A stretch of DNA of 64,000 nt from an uncultured Prevotellaceae bacterium. GTDB taxonomy: Bacteria > Bacteroidota > Bacteroidia > Bacteroidales > Bacteroidaceae. Of the stretch, positions 42,628 through 50,470 are shown piece by piece; position 1 is the stretch's first letter, and each line of letters opens with the position of its first letter. The stretch spans positions 1-64,000 of the forward strand of contig CACWWZ010000003.1 of the NCBI GenBank assembly GCA_902764705.1. The letters are read 5' to 3'. A model generated the notes under the pieces. That model saw only the letters and a program-made list of their open reading frames with translations. It made no database searches and was not told where the DNA came from. The position numbers were made by a program, and so were the translations under genes.

Positions 42628-45087
42628 TTACTTTTTTATCAGTTTCACTTCGGAATTGAGGCCGCTCTTGACGGGTTCCCAATTCTCATAAGTGGTGTGG
42701 TGGTAGTTGATGTCGACGACATTGATTTCGTTGAACTTACGCCATGGGTAGCCTTTGTGGTCTAAATCCCTGATGCGGTTTGCCGGTAGGTTGGTGACTT
42801 CGATACGCAGTTCGTTCTTGCCTTTCCGCAAGGCATTACGGCAGTCGAGCACAAAGGGCACAGCCCACGCACACCCCAGGAACTGTCCATTCAGATAGAC
42901 GCGGGCCGACTCACGGACATCGCCTAAGTCAATCATCCACTGCTGACGGGCCTGTTGTTTGGTGAGTCGGAAGGTGGTGGTATAGATGCCAGTACCCATC
43001 GTGACAGCAGCACTGTCGCTAAGTGTCTCCCACGTCTGAGGCTTGTCAAGCGTGAAGGTTCCTGCCACGCGGGGTGCCTCTTCGGTAAACACTAGCGTCC
43101 ACGGGCCGCCCAGAGGCAGCTCTTGGGACTGCTGCGACTCAGTCGCAACACACGGGCCTGGCTGTGCTGATGTCTGGAGGATGCGGCTTTCGCCCGAGCG
43201 CAGGACGACGTGTATCTTGCCGTTGCGGACGCTGGCGGGACAGATGTCACCATTCATGGGATTGAACCACGTGACACCCTCAAAGGGCACGGCCAGTGCG
43301 ACGTCACCCTCTATGTCGCGTGGCGTAAGGTTGACTATGAAGTAGTGCCAGCCCTTAGCCGTCTTGCGACGGATGGCGCGTAGACCGAGTTCCGCTTTCA
43401 TCGGCTCTGCCTTGGCAAAACGAACCATCATCTCAGGACGCTCGCCTTTGATGACATACGCTGCAATGGGATCCAACAAGGCCTGCAGACGGGCATCAAT
43501 GGTGGTGCCACTGGGAATGATGAGGGCACGATAGCGGGTACCGCCCTCCGTGACAAGCATACCATTCTCCACGCACACCTTAGCCAGTTGGCAATCACTG
43601 ATATAGTCGCAGTCGTAGCCCAGGCTGTCGATGGTGAGAATGCTGCGGATGAACTGCGGTGCCTTCTCGTCCATCGTATGGATGTCGAACTGCATCAACA
43701 GGTCCTCGCCGCCGCGACGGTCCTTGCTGGCCTTCTTGTCATCGTCGTTGCGAGGTCCGCGCTGGTGCCACATATCACGAACGGGCAGATAGACCAAGAA
43801 GTCGTTGTCAGGCTGTCCCAGTTGCAGGAAACTCTGACAGCGCTCTATATACTGCATCAGCCAGGGTGCGTCGCGCCAGATGCTGTTCGTGGGCGACATA
43901 TCTATGCTGGCATAGAACTTCCAACCGGGCCACGGGTCGTCCTTTGGCGTGTAGCACGAACCGTGGAAGTAGACGTGATTGACGCCGCAGGTGAACATCA
44001 GGTCGAGGTCGGGCTTCATCTGCGACAGCGAAGTACGGAAGTGCTCCGTCAACCAGGTGAATGTCTCACTACTCGTCAATGGTTTCCCCGTCACATGGGC
44101 TGCCGACGGGGCATACTTCAGCATCGACACATCGCTGAAGTTCTTCCTTGTCTTGCCTGGGTCTGTACGCAGTCCCTTGATGCCGAAATCAGAAAGTCCA
44201 AAGCCTTCGATTTCCGGAATGTCGACCGCGGCATAGAGGTCTAGCAGGTTAGCAGGCGATCCATGTGCCTGGTTGCGCACCTTGACGCCATGCTGGTGGG
44301 CCCATGCTACCCATTGCTGGGTAAAGTTCTCTAAGAGCAGGTCGGAGAGCGTCTCACGGTAGTCACAAAGCACCTGATTGCCATCGTCCACCACTCCCAG
44401 CAATTCGGGCAGATGCTGGCGTAGGTCGTAGCCGCGCCGTTTCTGGAATTCATCGATGAGTGTGGGCGTCCAGTTGGCCTTGTATACCTCGTAGCTGTCG
44501 TTGAAGAACGTGTGAGGATAAGGGACGCCCGACGTGGCGAAAGCCTGTTCAAAATGGTCCAGGTAATGGCGGACGGCCTCGCGGTCGAAGTGGTCCACGA
44601 CAAAGCCTTCGCCACCAGGCGCAGCGCGCTTCACCTTCTGTTTTGTACGGCCGATTTCGACGGTGTAAACGGGGGAACCGTTTACCAGCGAGTCTTTGAA
44701 GATGGCTTTGCAGGCTGCCTGTTTCAGGGGGACGTGCGGTCCGCCAAACGGCCAGCCCGTGCCACAGTTCATGTCGACTTCAATGCCCAATGAACGGGCT
44801 ATGTCCTCTACCCTCTTCAGAGCCTGCATCCATTTGGGCGACAGGAAGGGAATATTTTTACTATCGTTGCCCTGCACGCCGTAGAGCGGGGTGATTTCCA
44901 CCGCCCCGATACCGACACGGGCATATTCGCTGAGATTCCACCGCAGGTTCTCCTCGTCGACGGCAGAGCCCAGCCACCACCAGCGCGTGCCAGGCTTCGC
45001 CTCAGGGCGCGGCACAGGCCACTGCTGAGCCTTAGTTGCGACAATGTTGCAACATGCGAAACAAAGAAGGAAAAGTATTCGTTTCAT
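42628..45087 (-). CDS. Glycoside hydrolase family 106 alpha-L-rhamnosidase
   Basis: The 819-aa protein has a signal peptide (MKRILFLLCFACCNIVATKA) and the GH106 opening PRPEAKPGTRWWWLGSAVD. A TIM-barrel catalytic region follows (NCGTGWPFGGPHVP, FFNDSYEVYKANWTP) with C-terminal beta-sandwich domains of the GH2 sugar-binding type. GH106 enzymes cleave terminal alpha-L-rhamnose from rhamnogalacturonans. It is the last gene of a minus-strand operon and overlaps the GH105 gene by 4 nt. Around residues 645-656 the stretch GPCVATESQQSQE is encoded around a perfect palindrome and may be an inserted element. Confidence 0.88.
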   Translation of the reverse strand: MKRILFLLCFACCNIVATKAQQWPVPRPEAKPGTRWWWLGSAVDEENLRWNLSEYARVGIGAVEITPLYGVQGNDSKNIPFLSPKWMQALKRVEDIARSLGIEVDMNCGTGWPFGGPHVPLKQAACKAIFKDSLVNGSPVYTVEIGRTKQKVKRAAPGGEGFVVDHFDREAVRHYLDHFEQAFATSGVPYPHTFFNDSYEVYKANWTPTLIDEFQKRRGYDLRQHLPELLGVVDDGNQVLCDYRETLSDLLLENFTQQWVAWAHQHGVKVRNQAHGSPANLLDLYAAVDIPEIEGFGLSDFGIKGLRTDPGKTRKNFSDVSMLKYAPSAAHVTGKPLTSSETFTWLTEHFRTSLSQMKPDLDLMFTCGVNHVYFHGSCYTPKDDPWPGWKFYASIDMSPTNSIWRDAPWLMQYIERCQSFLQLGQPDNDFLVYLPVRDMWHQRGPRNDDDKKASKDRRGGEDLLMQFDIHTMDEKAPQFIRSILTIDSLGYDCDYISDCQLAKVCVENGMLVTEGGTRYRALIIPSGTTIDARLQALLDPIAAYVIKGERPEMMVRFAKAEPMKAELGLRAIRRKTAKGWHYFIVNLTPRDIEGDVALAVPFEGVTWFNPMNGDICPASVRNGKIHVVLRSGESRILQTSAQPGPCVATESQQSQELPLGGPWTLVFTEEAPRVAGTFTLDKPQTWETLSDSAAVTMGTGIYTTTFRLTKQQARQQWMIDLGDVRESARVYLNGQFLGCAWAVPFVLDCRNALRKGKNELRIEVTNLPANRIRDLDHKGYPWRKFNEINVVDINYHHTTYENWEPVKSGLNSEVKLIKK
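43133..43147. repeat. Palindrome TGCGACT-C-AGTCGCA inside the GH106 gene
   Basis: A perfect 7-bp inverted repeat with a single central base, within a Gln/Ser-rich reading that does not look like the surrounding beta-sandwich sequence. Confidence 0.45.
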
Positions 45088-46193
45088 TTCGTCAGCATTT
45101 TATAGTACTCGGATAATCCAAGCAGATAGCAGCCCGTACCATAGTCCTCGAAATCGGGAATGCTGGTAAAGGTGACGGGCTGCCCGGCGGAGGGGTCTTT
45201 CCCCGTGCCTTGACACCAACCCAGAAAACCGTCTTTGTGGATACACGACTGCAGCGCTGTCCAAGCCTTGTCGCAGGCAGGATGATAGTCTTTGTCTTTT
45301 AGCAACCCGTTGCGGATACCCCAGCTCATACCGTAGAGGAAGAGTGCCGTACCCGTCATTTCAGGGGTAGGGTAATCTGCATCCGACACCAGACTGGCAT
45401 GCCAGAAGCCGTCCTCATGCTGACACTGCAGCAGAGCCTTGCTCATCAGCAGGAAGTCCTTGCGCAGTTCCTTGTATTCCTTACTCTTGGGCGACAGCTC
45501 ATTCATGCAGCGCACCAGTGCGGCATACACCCATCCGTTACCTCGGCTCCAGTAGCAGTTTTTGCCGTCCTTCTCCTTGTAGGGCGGCACGTAGTCCTTG
45601 TCGCGCCACCAGAGACCTTCCTTGGTGTTGAAGCAACCACCGCCACACTCGTTACGCGTCCAGCGGTAGCTCTTCATACCATAGTTCAAGTAGCGATGAT
45701 CATTCGTTATCGCGTACATCTTAATATATACAGGCATTGCCATCTGAATGGCGTCAATCCACGTCCAGTAGTCCACGCGACCAGTGGCCATCTGCTCCTG
45801 CAGATTCTCCTTCGTGGGCTCGAGCGTACCCTTTCCCGTCAGCTGGTGCAGTTCTATGTAGGTTTGCGCGCAGCACTGGTTGTCGGCATTGGTAGCCTTG
45901 ATACCGCCGCGTGGCTGCCACTGGTGATGGTCACACCAGCGCTCCGCATAATCCAAATAGCGTTGTTGCGGATTGATGGAGTAGAGAGCCATCAGTCCCT
46001 CGTAATACACGGCCCTTGTCCACAGATTGCTCTCGCGTATCCGCCCGACGTGGGTGGGTAACGTAGGGTCGCCATACCTCAGCATGAAATAGTCGTTGGT
46101 TTGGCAGGCAGTCTGCAGCACGTCCTGTTGGGCAAAGGCTGTGGCAAAAACACAGCATACCAGACAAAGGAAAATGAATCGTTTTATCCTCAT
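45084..46193 (-). CDS. Glycoside hydrolase family 105 unsaturated rhamnogalacturonyl hydrolase
   Basis: The 369-aa protein has a signal peptide (MRIKRFIFLCLVCCVFATAF, then AQQ) and the alpha6/alpha6-barrel signature of YteR-like enzymes: LMALYSINPQQRYLDYAERW, NADNQCCAQTYIEL, WSRGNGWVYAALVRCM. It removes the unsaturated galacturonyl residue left by rhamnogalacturonan lyases. It overlaps both neighbours by 4 nt (ATGA), so GH2, GH105 and GH106 should be made together. Confidence 0.92.
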   Translation of the reverse strand: MRIKRFIFLCLVCCVFATAFAQQDVLQTACQTNDYFMLRYGDPTLPTHVGRIRESNLWTRAVYYEGLMALYSINPQQRYLDYAERWCDHHQWQPRGGIKATNADNQCCAQTYIELHQLTGKGTLEPTKENLQEQMATGRVDYWTWIDAIQMAMPVYIKMYAITNDHRYLNYGMKSYRWTRNECGGGCFNTKEGLWWRDKDYVPPYKEKDGKNCYWSRGNGWVYAALVRCMNELSPKSKEYKELRKDFLLMSKALLQCQHEDGFWHASLVSDADYPTPEMTGTALFLYGMSWGIRNGLLKDKDYHPACDKAWTALQSCIHKDGFLGWCQGTGKDPSAGQPVTFTSIPDFEDYGTGCYLLGLSEYYKMLTK

Positions 46194-48562
46194 AATTTCG
46201 TTTCGAGTTTTGTAATTGTAGATTTAAATGTATTTGAGGTTGTCTTTAGGGTAACTTTCGAAGGAGCCTTTCCTGCACGCAGGATGACCATCGCTGAGCC
46301 TTGCCACAACCGTCGGTGGTTGGTAGCGTTCAGTTCGTCGCTAGTAATGTCGCCACTGGTTACCGCCACAATGGTGGCGTCGCCTTCGACGTCAAAGACC
46401 AACTCATCCTGACAGGTCAAAACCCTACGTCCTTTGGAATCGACAGCTGTCACCTTGACGTGTTGCAGGTCCATGCCGTCGGCCTTCCATTGGTTGTTGT
46501 CGGGCTCTATCAGCAGCTTGACGGCTTTACCCGTCGTTTCCAAGGCATGACGGGCTGTCGGCTTACCTTGCTTGTAGGCTACGGCTTCCAAACAACCTTT
46601 TCGGTAGTCGATTCCTGTCCAGTGTATCTGATTGCGTAGCTTTGGTTCCTTGGGGTTTGCCTTGCGTCCCAAACTCTTGCCGTTCAACGTCAGTTCCACC
46701 TCGTCGCAGTTGGTATAGACAACCAGGTTTGCTTTCGACCCTTCAGGACGGTTCCACAGTTCCGACTGGCGGTCGGTGCCTGTAATGATGCCGTTCCACT
46801 TCATGCCGGCATTCTTGTCCTCCATCACCGAGAGCCTCACCATGGGCTCGTCCGAGAAGAACGACTTCATGAAGTAGGCCTTCGGTTTGGGTTGCAAGTC
46901 GATACAAAACACTCCCTGTGCCCAACCCTTTGCGGGCCAGCCCTGCGATTCGCCCAGATAATCGATGGTTCCCCAGTAGGCCAGTCCGATAACCTTGTCG
47001 AGGTCCATCTCGAAGAAATTCTGTCCCATGGCGGCAGTCGAAGCCTCGCTTTGGTAGAACGTCATCCAAGGGAAGCGTCTGCCATCACCAGGGAAATACA
47101 TATACCTGTAATTATACGCCTGGACATCGGTCAGCATAGCCAGATTGCAGGGCAGCGAATCCGTCTCCCAGTTACGGTATCGTGGGTGCATGGCCACGGT
47201 CACCAATCGTGTCGAGTCGTAGCGCTGCAACACAGGTTTCATCATCTTATAGCACGTCACGCCGAAATCGTTGAACGGCTGGTTGGGGTCTTGTTGCAAT
47301 TCGTTGCCCAGACTCCACAGCACGACAGATGGTGAGTTGCGATCTCGTTTCACCCATTCCGTCACATCCTGTGCCCAGTGGTTCATCAGCGGCACGCGGC
47401 CGCCAGTATGTTGCACGGTCCATTTGTCGTATAGCTCGTCAACCACCAGAATGCCCAGTTTATCGCACAGTTTGATGAAGTCGCGGCTGTAGGGGTTGTG
47501 ACTGGTACGCACGTGGTTGATGCCAAATTGTTTCATCAGCAGCAGTCGTTTCTCGATGGCCCGTGGGTAGGTGGCAGCACCCAGTGCACCCAGCGTGTGG
47601 TGATTGGCATAGCCCTTTAGCAACACCTTCCTGCCGTTCACCTTCAGGCCATATTGCGGACCAATCTCGATGGTACGGATGCCGAACTCCTCCTTGTATT
47701 CGTCGGCCACGCTTCCGTCTTCATACAACAATTGAACAACGGCTTTATATAGCTTAGGCGACTCAGTGTCCCACAATTGGGCATTGGCAATCTCCATTTT
47801 CTGAGTGGTTATCTCCTGCGTCCGCCCTGGGGGGTTGCGTTTCTGACTTGCCGTGGTCTCAGCCACCAGTTGTCCGTCGGGGTCGTAAATCTTTACTGCT
47901 ATTCGCACCTCTTTAGCCTTGGTGCGGTTGGTGTACTCTGCCGTGAGGGAGACAAAGCGGTTGGCATGTGTGGTAATGTACAACGGATGGCGTTCGAAAT
48001 ACAGGTCGGCGGGCGTACTCACCAAAGTGACGTTACGAAACAGCCCTCCACCCGTATACCAGCGTGAGTTTTGCTCCGTCATCGTCGAGGCACACACCAC
48101 AAGTTCGTTATTGCCTGCATGCAACAGTCGGGTGACGTCCAGTTCGAAGCCCACATAGCCGTAGTCCGTTCCGCCGATGTACTGGCCATTCAGCCATACA
48201 TCGCCAACCAGCATGATGCCCTCGAAATCCAATAACACCCGCCTGTCCTTTAGCCATTCACCTTTCATCGTTATCCATCTTCTGTACCAGCCTTTTCCCA
48301 TCTCCTTGAATCCACGGGCCGAAAGACGGCTCTTGATATTGGCAGCCACATCTTTGTTATCCCCCTTTTCCTCGGCCAAGGGTGGTATCCAGGGTTGCTC
48401 TATCTGAAAATCGTGGGGTACGTTGATGACTTTTACGCTCTTGAATAGTGAGTCGCGTGAAAACTCCCATCCGTCGTTCAGCGATGTCATCGTACGAACC
48501 TGCGCGAATAGTGCCAAGGGGAGCAACACTCCCAACAGAATGGGAAGTAATCGGTATTTCAT
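46190..48562 (-). CDS. Glycoside hydrolase family 2 beta-galactosidase-type enzyme
   Basis: The 790-aa protein has a signal peptide (MKYRLLPILLGVLLPLALFA) and the GH2 order: sugar-binding jelly roll (about 25-190), Ig-like sandwich (about 195-290), TIM barrel, then a C-terminal Ig-like region. The likely acid/base is Glu421 in SLGNELQQ and the nucleophile Glu506 in YQSEAST. Beta-galactosidase or beta-glucuronidase action on pectin side chains fits the operon. It follows the aldo/keto reductase gene, with a repeat array between. The stretch QKRNPPGRTQE (about residue 248) may be an inserted repeat. Confidence 0.88.
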   Translation of the reverse strand: MKYRLLPILLGVLLPLALFAQVRTMTSLNDGWEFSRDSLFKSVKVINVPHDFQIEQPWIPPLAEEKGDNKDVAANIKSRLSARGFKEMGKGWYRRWITMKGEWLKDRRVLLDFEGIMLVGDVWLNGQYIGGTDYGYVGFELDVTRLLHAGNNELVVCASTMTEQNSRWYTGGGLFRNVTLVSTPADLYFERHPLYITTHANRFVSLTAEYTNRTKAKEVRIAVKIYDPDGQLVAETTASQKRNPPGRTQEITTQKMEIANAQLWDTESPKLYKAVVQLLYEDGSVADEYKEEFGIRTIEIGPQYGLKVNGRKVLLKGYANHHTLGALGAATYPRAIEKRLLLMKQFGINHVRTSHNPYSRDFIKLCDKLGILVVDELYDKWTVQHTGGRVPLMNHWAQDVTEWVKRDRNSPSVVLWSLGNELQQDPNQPFNDFGVTCYKMMKPVLQRYDSTRLVTVAMHPRYRNWETDSLPCNLAMLTDVQAYNYRYMYFPGDGRRFPWMTFYQSEASTAAMGQNFFEMDLDKVIGLAYWGTIDYLGESQGWPAKGWAQGVFCIDLQPKPKAYFMKSFFSDEPMVRLSVMEDKNAGMKWNGIITGTDRQSELWNRPEGSKANLVVYTNCDEVELTLNGKSLGRKANPKEPKLRNQIHWTGIDYRKGCLEAVAYKQGKPTARHALETTGKAVKLLIEPDNNQWKADGMDLQHVKVTAVDSKGRRVLTCQDELVFDVEGDATIVAVTSGDITSDELNATNHRRLWQGSAMVILRAGKAPSKVTLKTTSNTFKSTITKLETKL

Positions 48563-48591
48563 CTTTTACCTTTTTACTTTTTTACCTTTTA
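48563..48591. repeat. GGTAAAA-type array between the reductase and GH2 genes
   Basis: On the minus strand four units of GGTAAAA or GTAAAAAA start with the reductase stop codon and end at the GH2 ATG, filling the whole gap. Confidence 0.75.
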
Positions 48592-49548
48592 CTTGATGCA
48601 TCTAAGGTTTTTGTCCAGTTGTTCTGTGCTACTGGCTCCAACAAGGACGGAGGTGACGCCCTGCTGGTCCAGAATCCATCGCAGAGCCTGTTCGGCCAGT
48701 GTCCGGCCCTGGGCTTGTGCCTCGCTGTTCCATTGGCGCAACTGTGCCAGCAATTCTAGGGTTAGCATCTCCTGCCGCAGAAATTTTCCTCTGGCCATGC
48801 GCGAGTCATCAGGGATGCCGTTCAAGTAGCGGTCCGTCAGCAGCCCCTGTGCCAGTGGCGAGAAAGCGATGAATCCTACGCCCGCCTGATGGCAGAGCTC
48901 GAGAATACCCTCGTCTAACGGTCCGCGGTTCAACATGTTCAGCTTGCCCTGATAGATGAGCAGGGGTGTGTCGCGCTGCTTCAAGTAGTCGATGGCGAAA
49001 CGCAGGGGTTCCAAGGGCCAATTGGATATTCCCACATACAATGCCTTGCCCGCACGGACGATATCTACCAGTGCCTGCAGGGTTTCCTCCAGTGGGGTCT
49101 CGGGGTCGTAGCGGTGGGAATAGAACAAGTCGACATAGTCCAAGCGCATACGCTTCAGGCTCTGGTCGAGCGAGGCCATCAGGTATTTCCTTGACCCCCA
49201 ATTGCCATAAGGGCCAACCCACATGTCATAGCCGGCTTTCGTCGAAATGAACAACTCGTCGCGATAAGATCGCAGGTCGTCGTCCATCACACGTCCCAAC
49301 GTTTCTTCTGCCGAACCGTAAGGCGGTCCGTAGTTGTTGGCTAAATCCAAATGGGTGATACCCTTATCGAAAGCATAGCACAGGATCTTGCGCGAACGCT
49401 GATAGTCGTCCACTCCACCGAAATTATGCCACATGCCCAAGCTCACCTTAGGCAACAGGACGCCCGAGCGTCCGCATCGGTTGTAAACCATGCCGTCGTA
49501 ACGGCTCTCTTCAGCTACATATTTCTCCATAAGCATCATACGATTCAT
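48589..49548 (-). CDS. Aldo/keto reductase (YghZ-like)
   Basis: The 319-aa AKR reads YNRCGRSGVLLPKVSLGMWHN near the start, as in YghZ-type proteins that reduce L-glyceraldehyde 3-phosphate and related aldehydes. Catalytic residues appear as Asp in THLDLANNYG, Tyr in the same motif, Lys in FISTKAGYD and His in YSHRYDPETP. As first gene of the rhamnogalacturonan operon it could reduce L-lactaldehyde, a product of rhamnose breakdown, but that is inference. Starts at 49548 or at Met7 (49530) are both plausible. A -7 box is at 49566-49573. Confidence 0.88.
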   Translation of the reverse strand: MNRMMLMEKYVAEESRYDGMVYNRCGRSGVLLPKVSLGMWHNFGGVDDYQRSRKILCYAFDKGITHLDLANNYGPPYGSAEETLGRVMDDDLRSYRDELFISTKAGYDMWVGPYGNWGSRKYLMASLDQSLKRMRLDYVDLFYSHRYDPETPLEETLQALVDIVRAGKALYVGISNWPLEPLRFAIDYLKQRDTPLLIYQGKLNMLNRGPLDEGILELCHQAGVGFIAFSPLAQGLLTDRYLNGIPDDSRMARGKFLRQEMLTLELLAQLRQWNSEAQAQGRTLAEQALRWILDQQGVTSVLVGASSTEQLDKNLRCIK

Positions 49549-49565
49549 TTTAGTAATTACCTCGA

Positions 49566-49573
49566 CAAAGGTA
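49566..49573 (-). promoter_or_regulatory. -7 promoter box of the reductase/GH operon
   Basis: TACCTTTG on the minus strand, 17 nt before the first ATG. It is divergent from the GSCFA promoter. Confidence 0.6.
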
Positions 49574-49635
49574 CGAAATAGAATGTTAAATACAAAATAA
49601 AACCATATTTATTTTGCATTTCGCTCGTTTTGCAC

Positions 49636-49643
49636 TACCTTTG
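49636..49643 (+). promoter_or_regulatory. -7 promoter box of the GSCFA gene
   Basis: TACCTTTG ends 5 nt before the ATG at 49649, which predicts a leaderless transcript or an unusually short leader. Confidence 0.6.
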
Positions 49644-49648
49644 CAGCG

Positions 49649-50470
49649 ATGGAGTTTAGAACAAAAGTAGAAACGGGCAAGGCTGGAATCCAGATTGGGG
49701 CCTGCGAGGAGATATTGCTGGTGGGGTCGTGCTTCGCTGGCGAGATGGGACAGCGGTTCAGGGACAATGGTTTCCCTGCGACGGTTAATCCCTATGGCAC
49801 GATGTATAATCCAGCGAGCATCTTGCATACGCTGGAACGGCTCTTGGACGAAGGGCGACAGATACCACGCACCGTATTTCTGACACTGGGTACCAACCAT
49901 GTGTACCGGCTGAAGGAAACTGGCGAGATAGTAGACAACTGCGAGAAGCGTCCTGCCGCTTTGTTCGAGGAAGAGGTACTGACTATAGACGAGTGTACTG
50001 AATATCTGCGGAAGTCCGTTGAACTGCTGAAAGCCCACCAACCAAAGGTACAAATTATAATGACGGTAAGCCCCATCCGCTATCGTAAATACGGATACCA
50101 CGAGAGCCAGTTGTCGAAAGCTACGCTACTGCTGGGCCTTGAAAAGGCTATTAGAACTAGTACTACTAGTAAAGTCAACTATTACCCCGCCTACGAAATT
50201 GTGATGGACGAGCTGCGCGACTACCGGTTCTATGCTGCCGACATGCTGCACCTGTCGGAACAGGCGGTAGACTACATCTGGGAACGGCTCGTTGCGTGGT
50301 GTTTCAGCGACGAGGCCATTGCCTTTATGGACGAATGGCGTCCCATCAGACAAGCGCTCACACATCGTCCCTTCAACCCGGAATCAGAAGAATATCTGCG
50401 TTTCATGCAACAGACGCACGAACGCTTGTCGGCATTCAAAAAGAAATGGAAAATGCTTAGCTCCTACTAA
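49649..50470 (+). CDS. GSCFA-domain protein
   Basis: The 273-aa protein carries the defining motif GSCFA at 26-30 (ILLVGSCFAGEMGQRF) and continues with NPYGTMYNP, LGTNHVYRL and MTVSPIRYR, a layout resembling SGNH-type esterases. Later DMLHLSEQAVDYIW has the Asp/His spacing of an SGNH C-terminal block, so an esterase or acyl-transferase role is plausible but unproven. No signal peptide is visible. RTSTTSK (about 169-175) is encoded by an ACTAGT nonamer array. The 3' end overlaps the convergent fkp gene by 14 nt. Confidence 0.85.
   Translation: MEFRTKVETGKAGIQIGACEEILLVGSCFAGEMGQRFRDNGFPATVNPYGTMYNPASILHTLERLLDEGRQIPRTVFLTLGTNHVYRLKETGEIVDNCEKRPAALFEEEVLTIDECTEYLRKSVELLKAHQPKVQIIMTVSPIRYRKYGYHESQLSKATLLLGLEKAIRTSTTSKVNYYPAYEIVMDELRDYRFYAADMLHLSEQAVDYIWERLVAWCFSDEAIAFMDEWRPIRQALTHRPFNPESEEYLRFMQQTHERLSAFKKKWKMLSSY
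50152..50169. repeat. ACTAGT nonamer array inside the GSCFA gene
   Basis: Two 9-nt units (TAGAACTAG, TACTACTAG) with a partial third, in frame as Arg-Thr-Ser-Thr-Thr-Ser. Confidence 0.6.
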
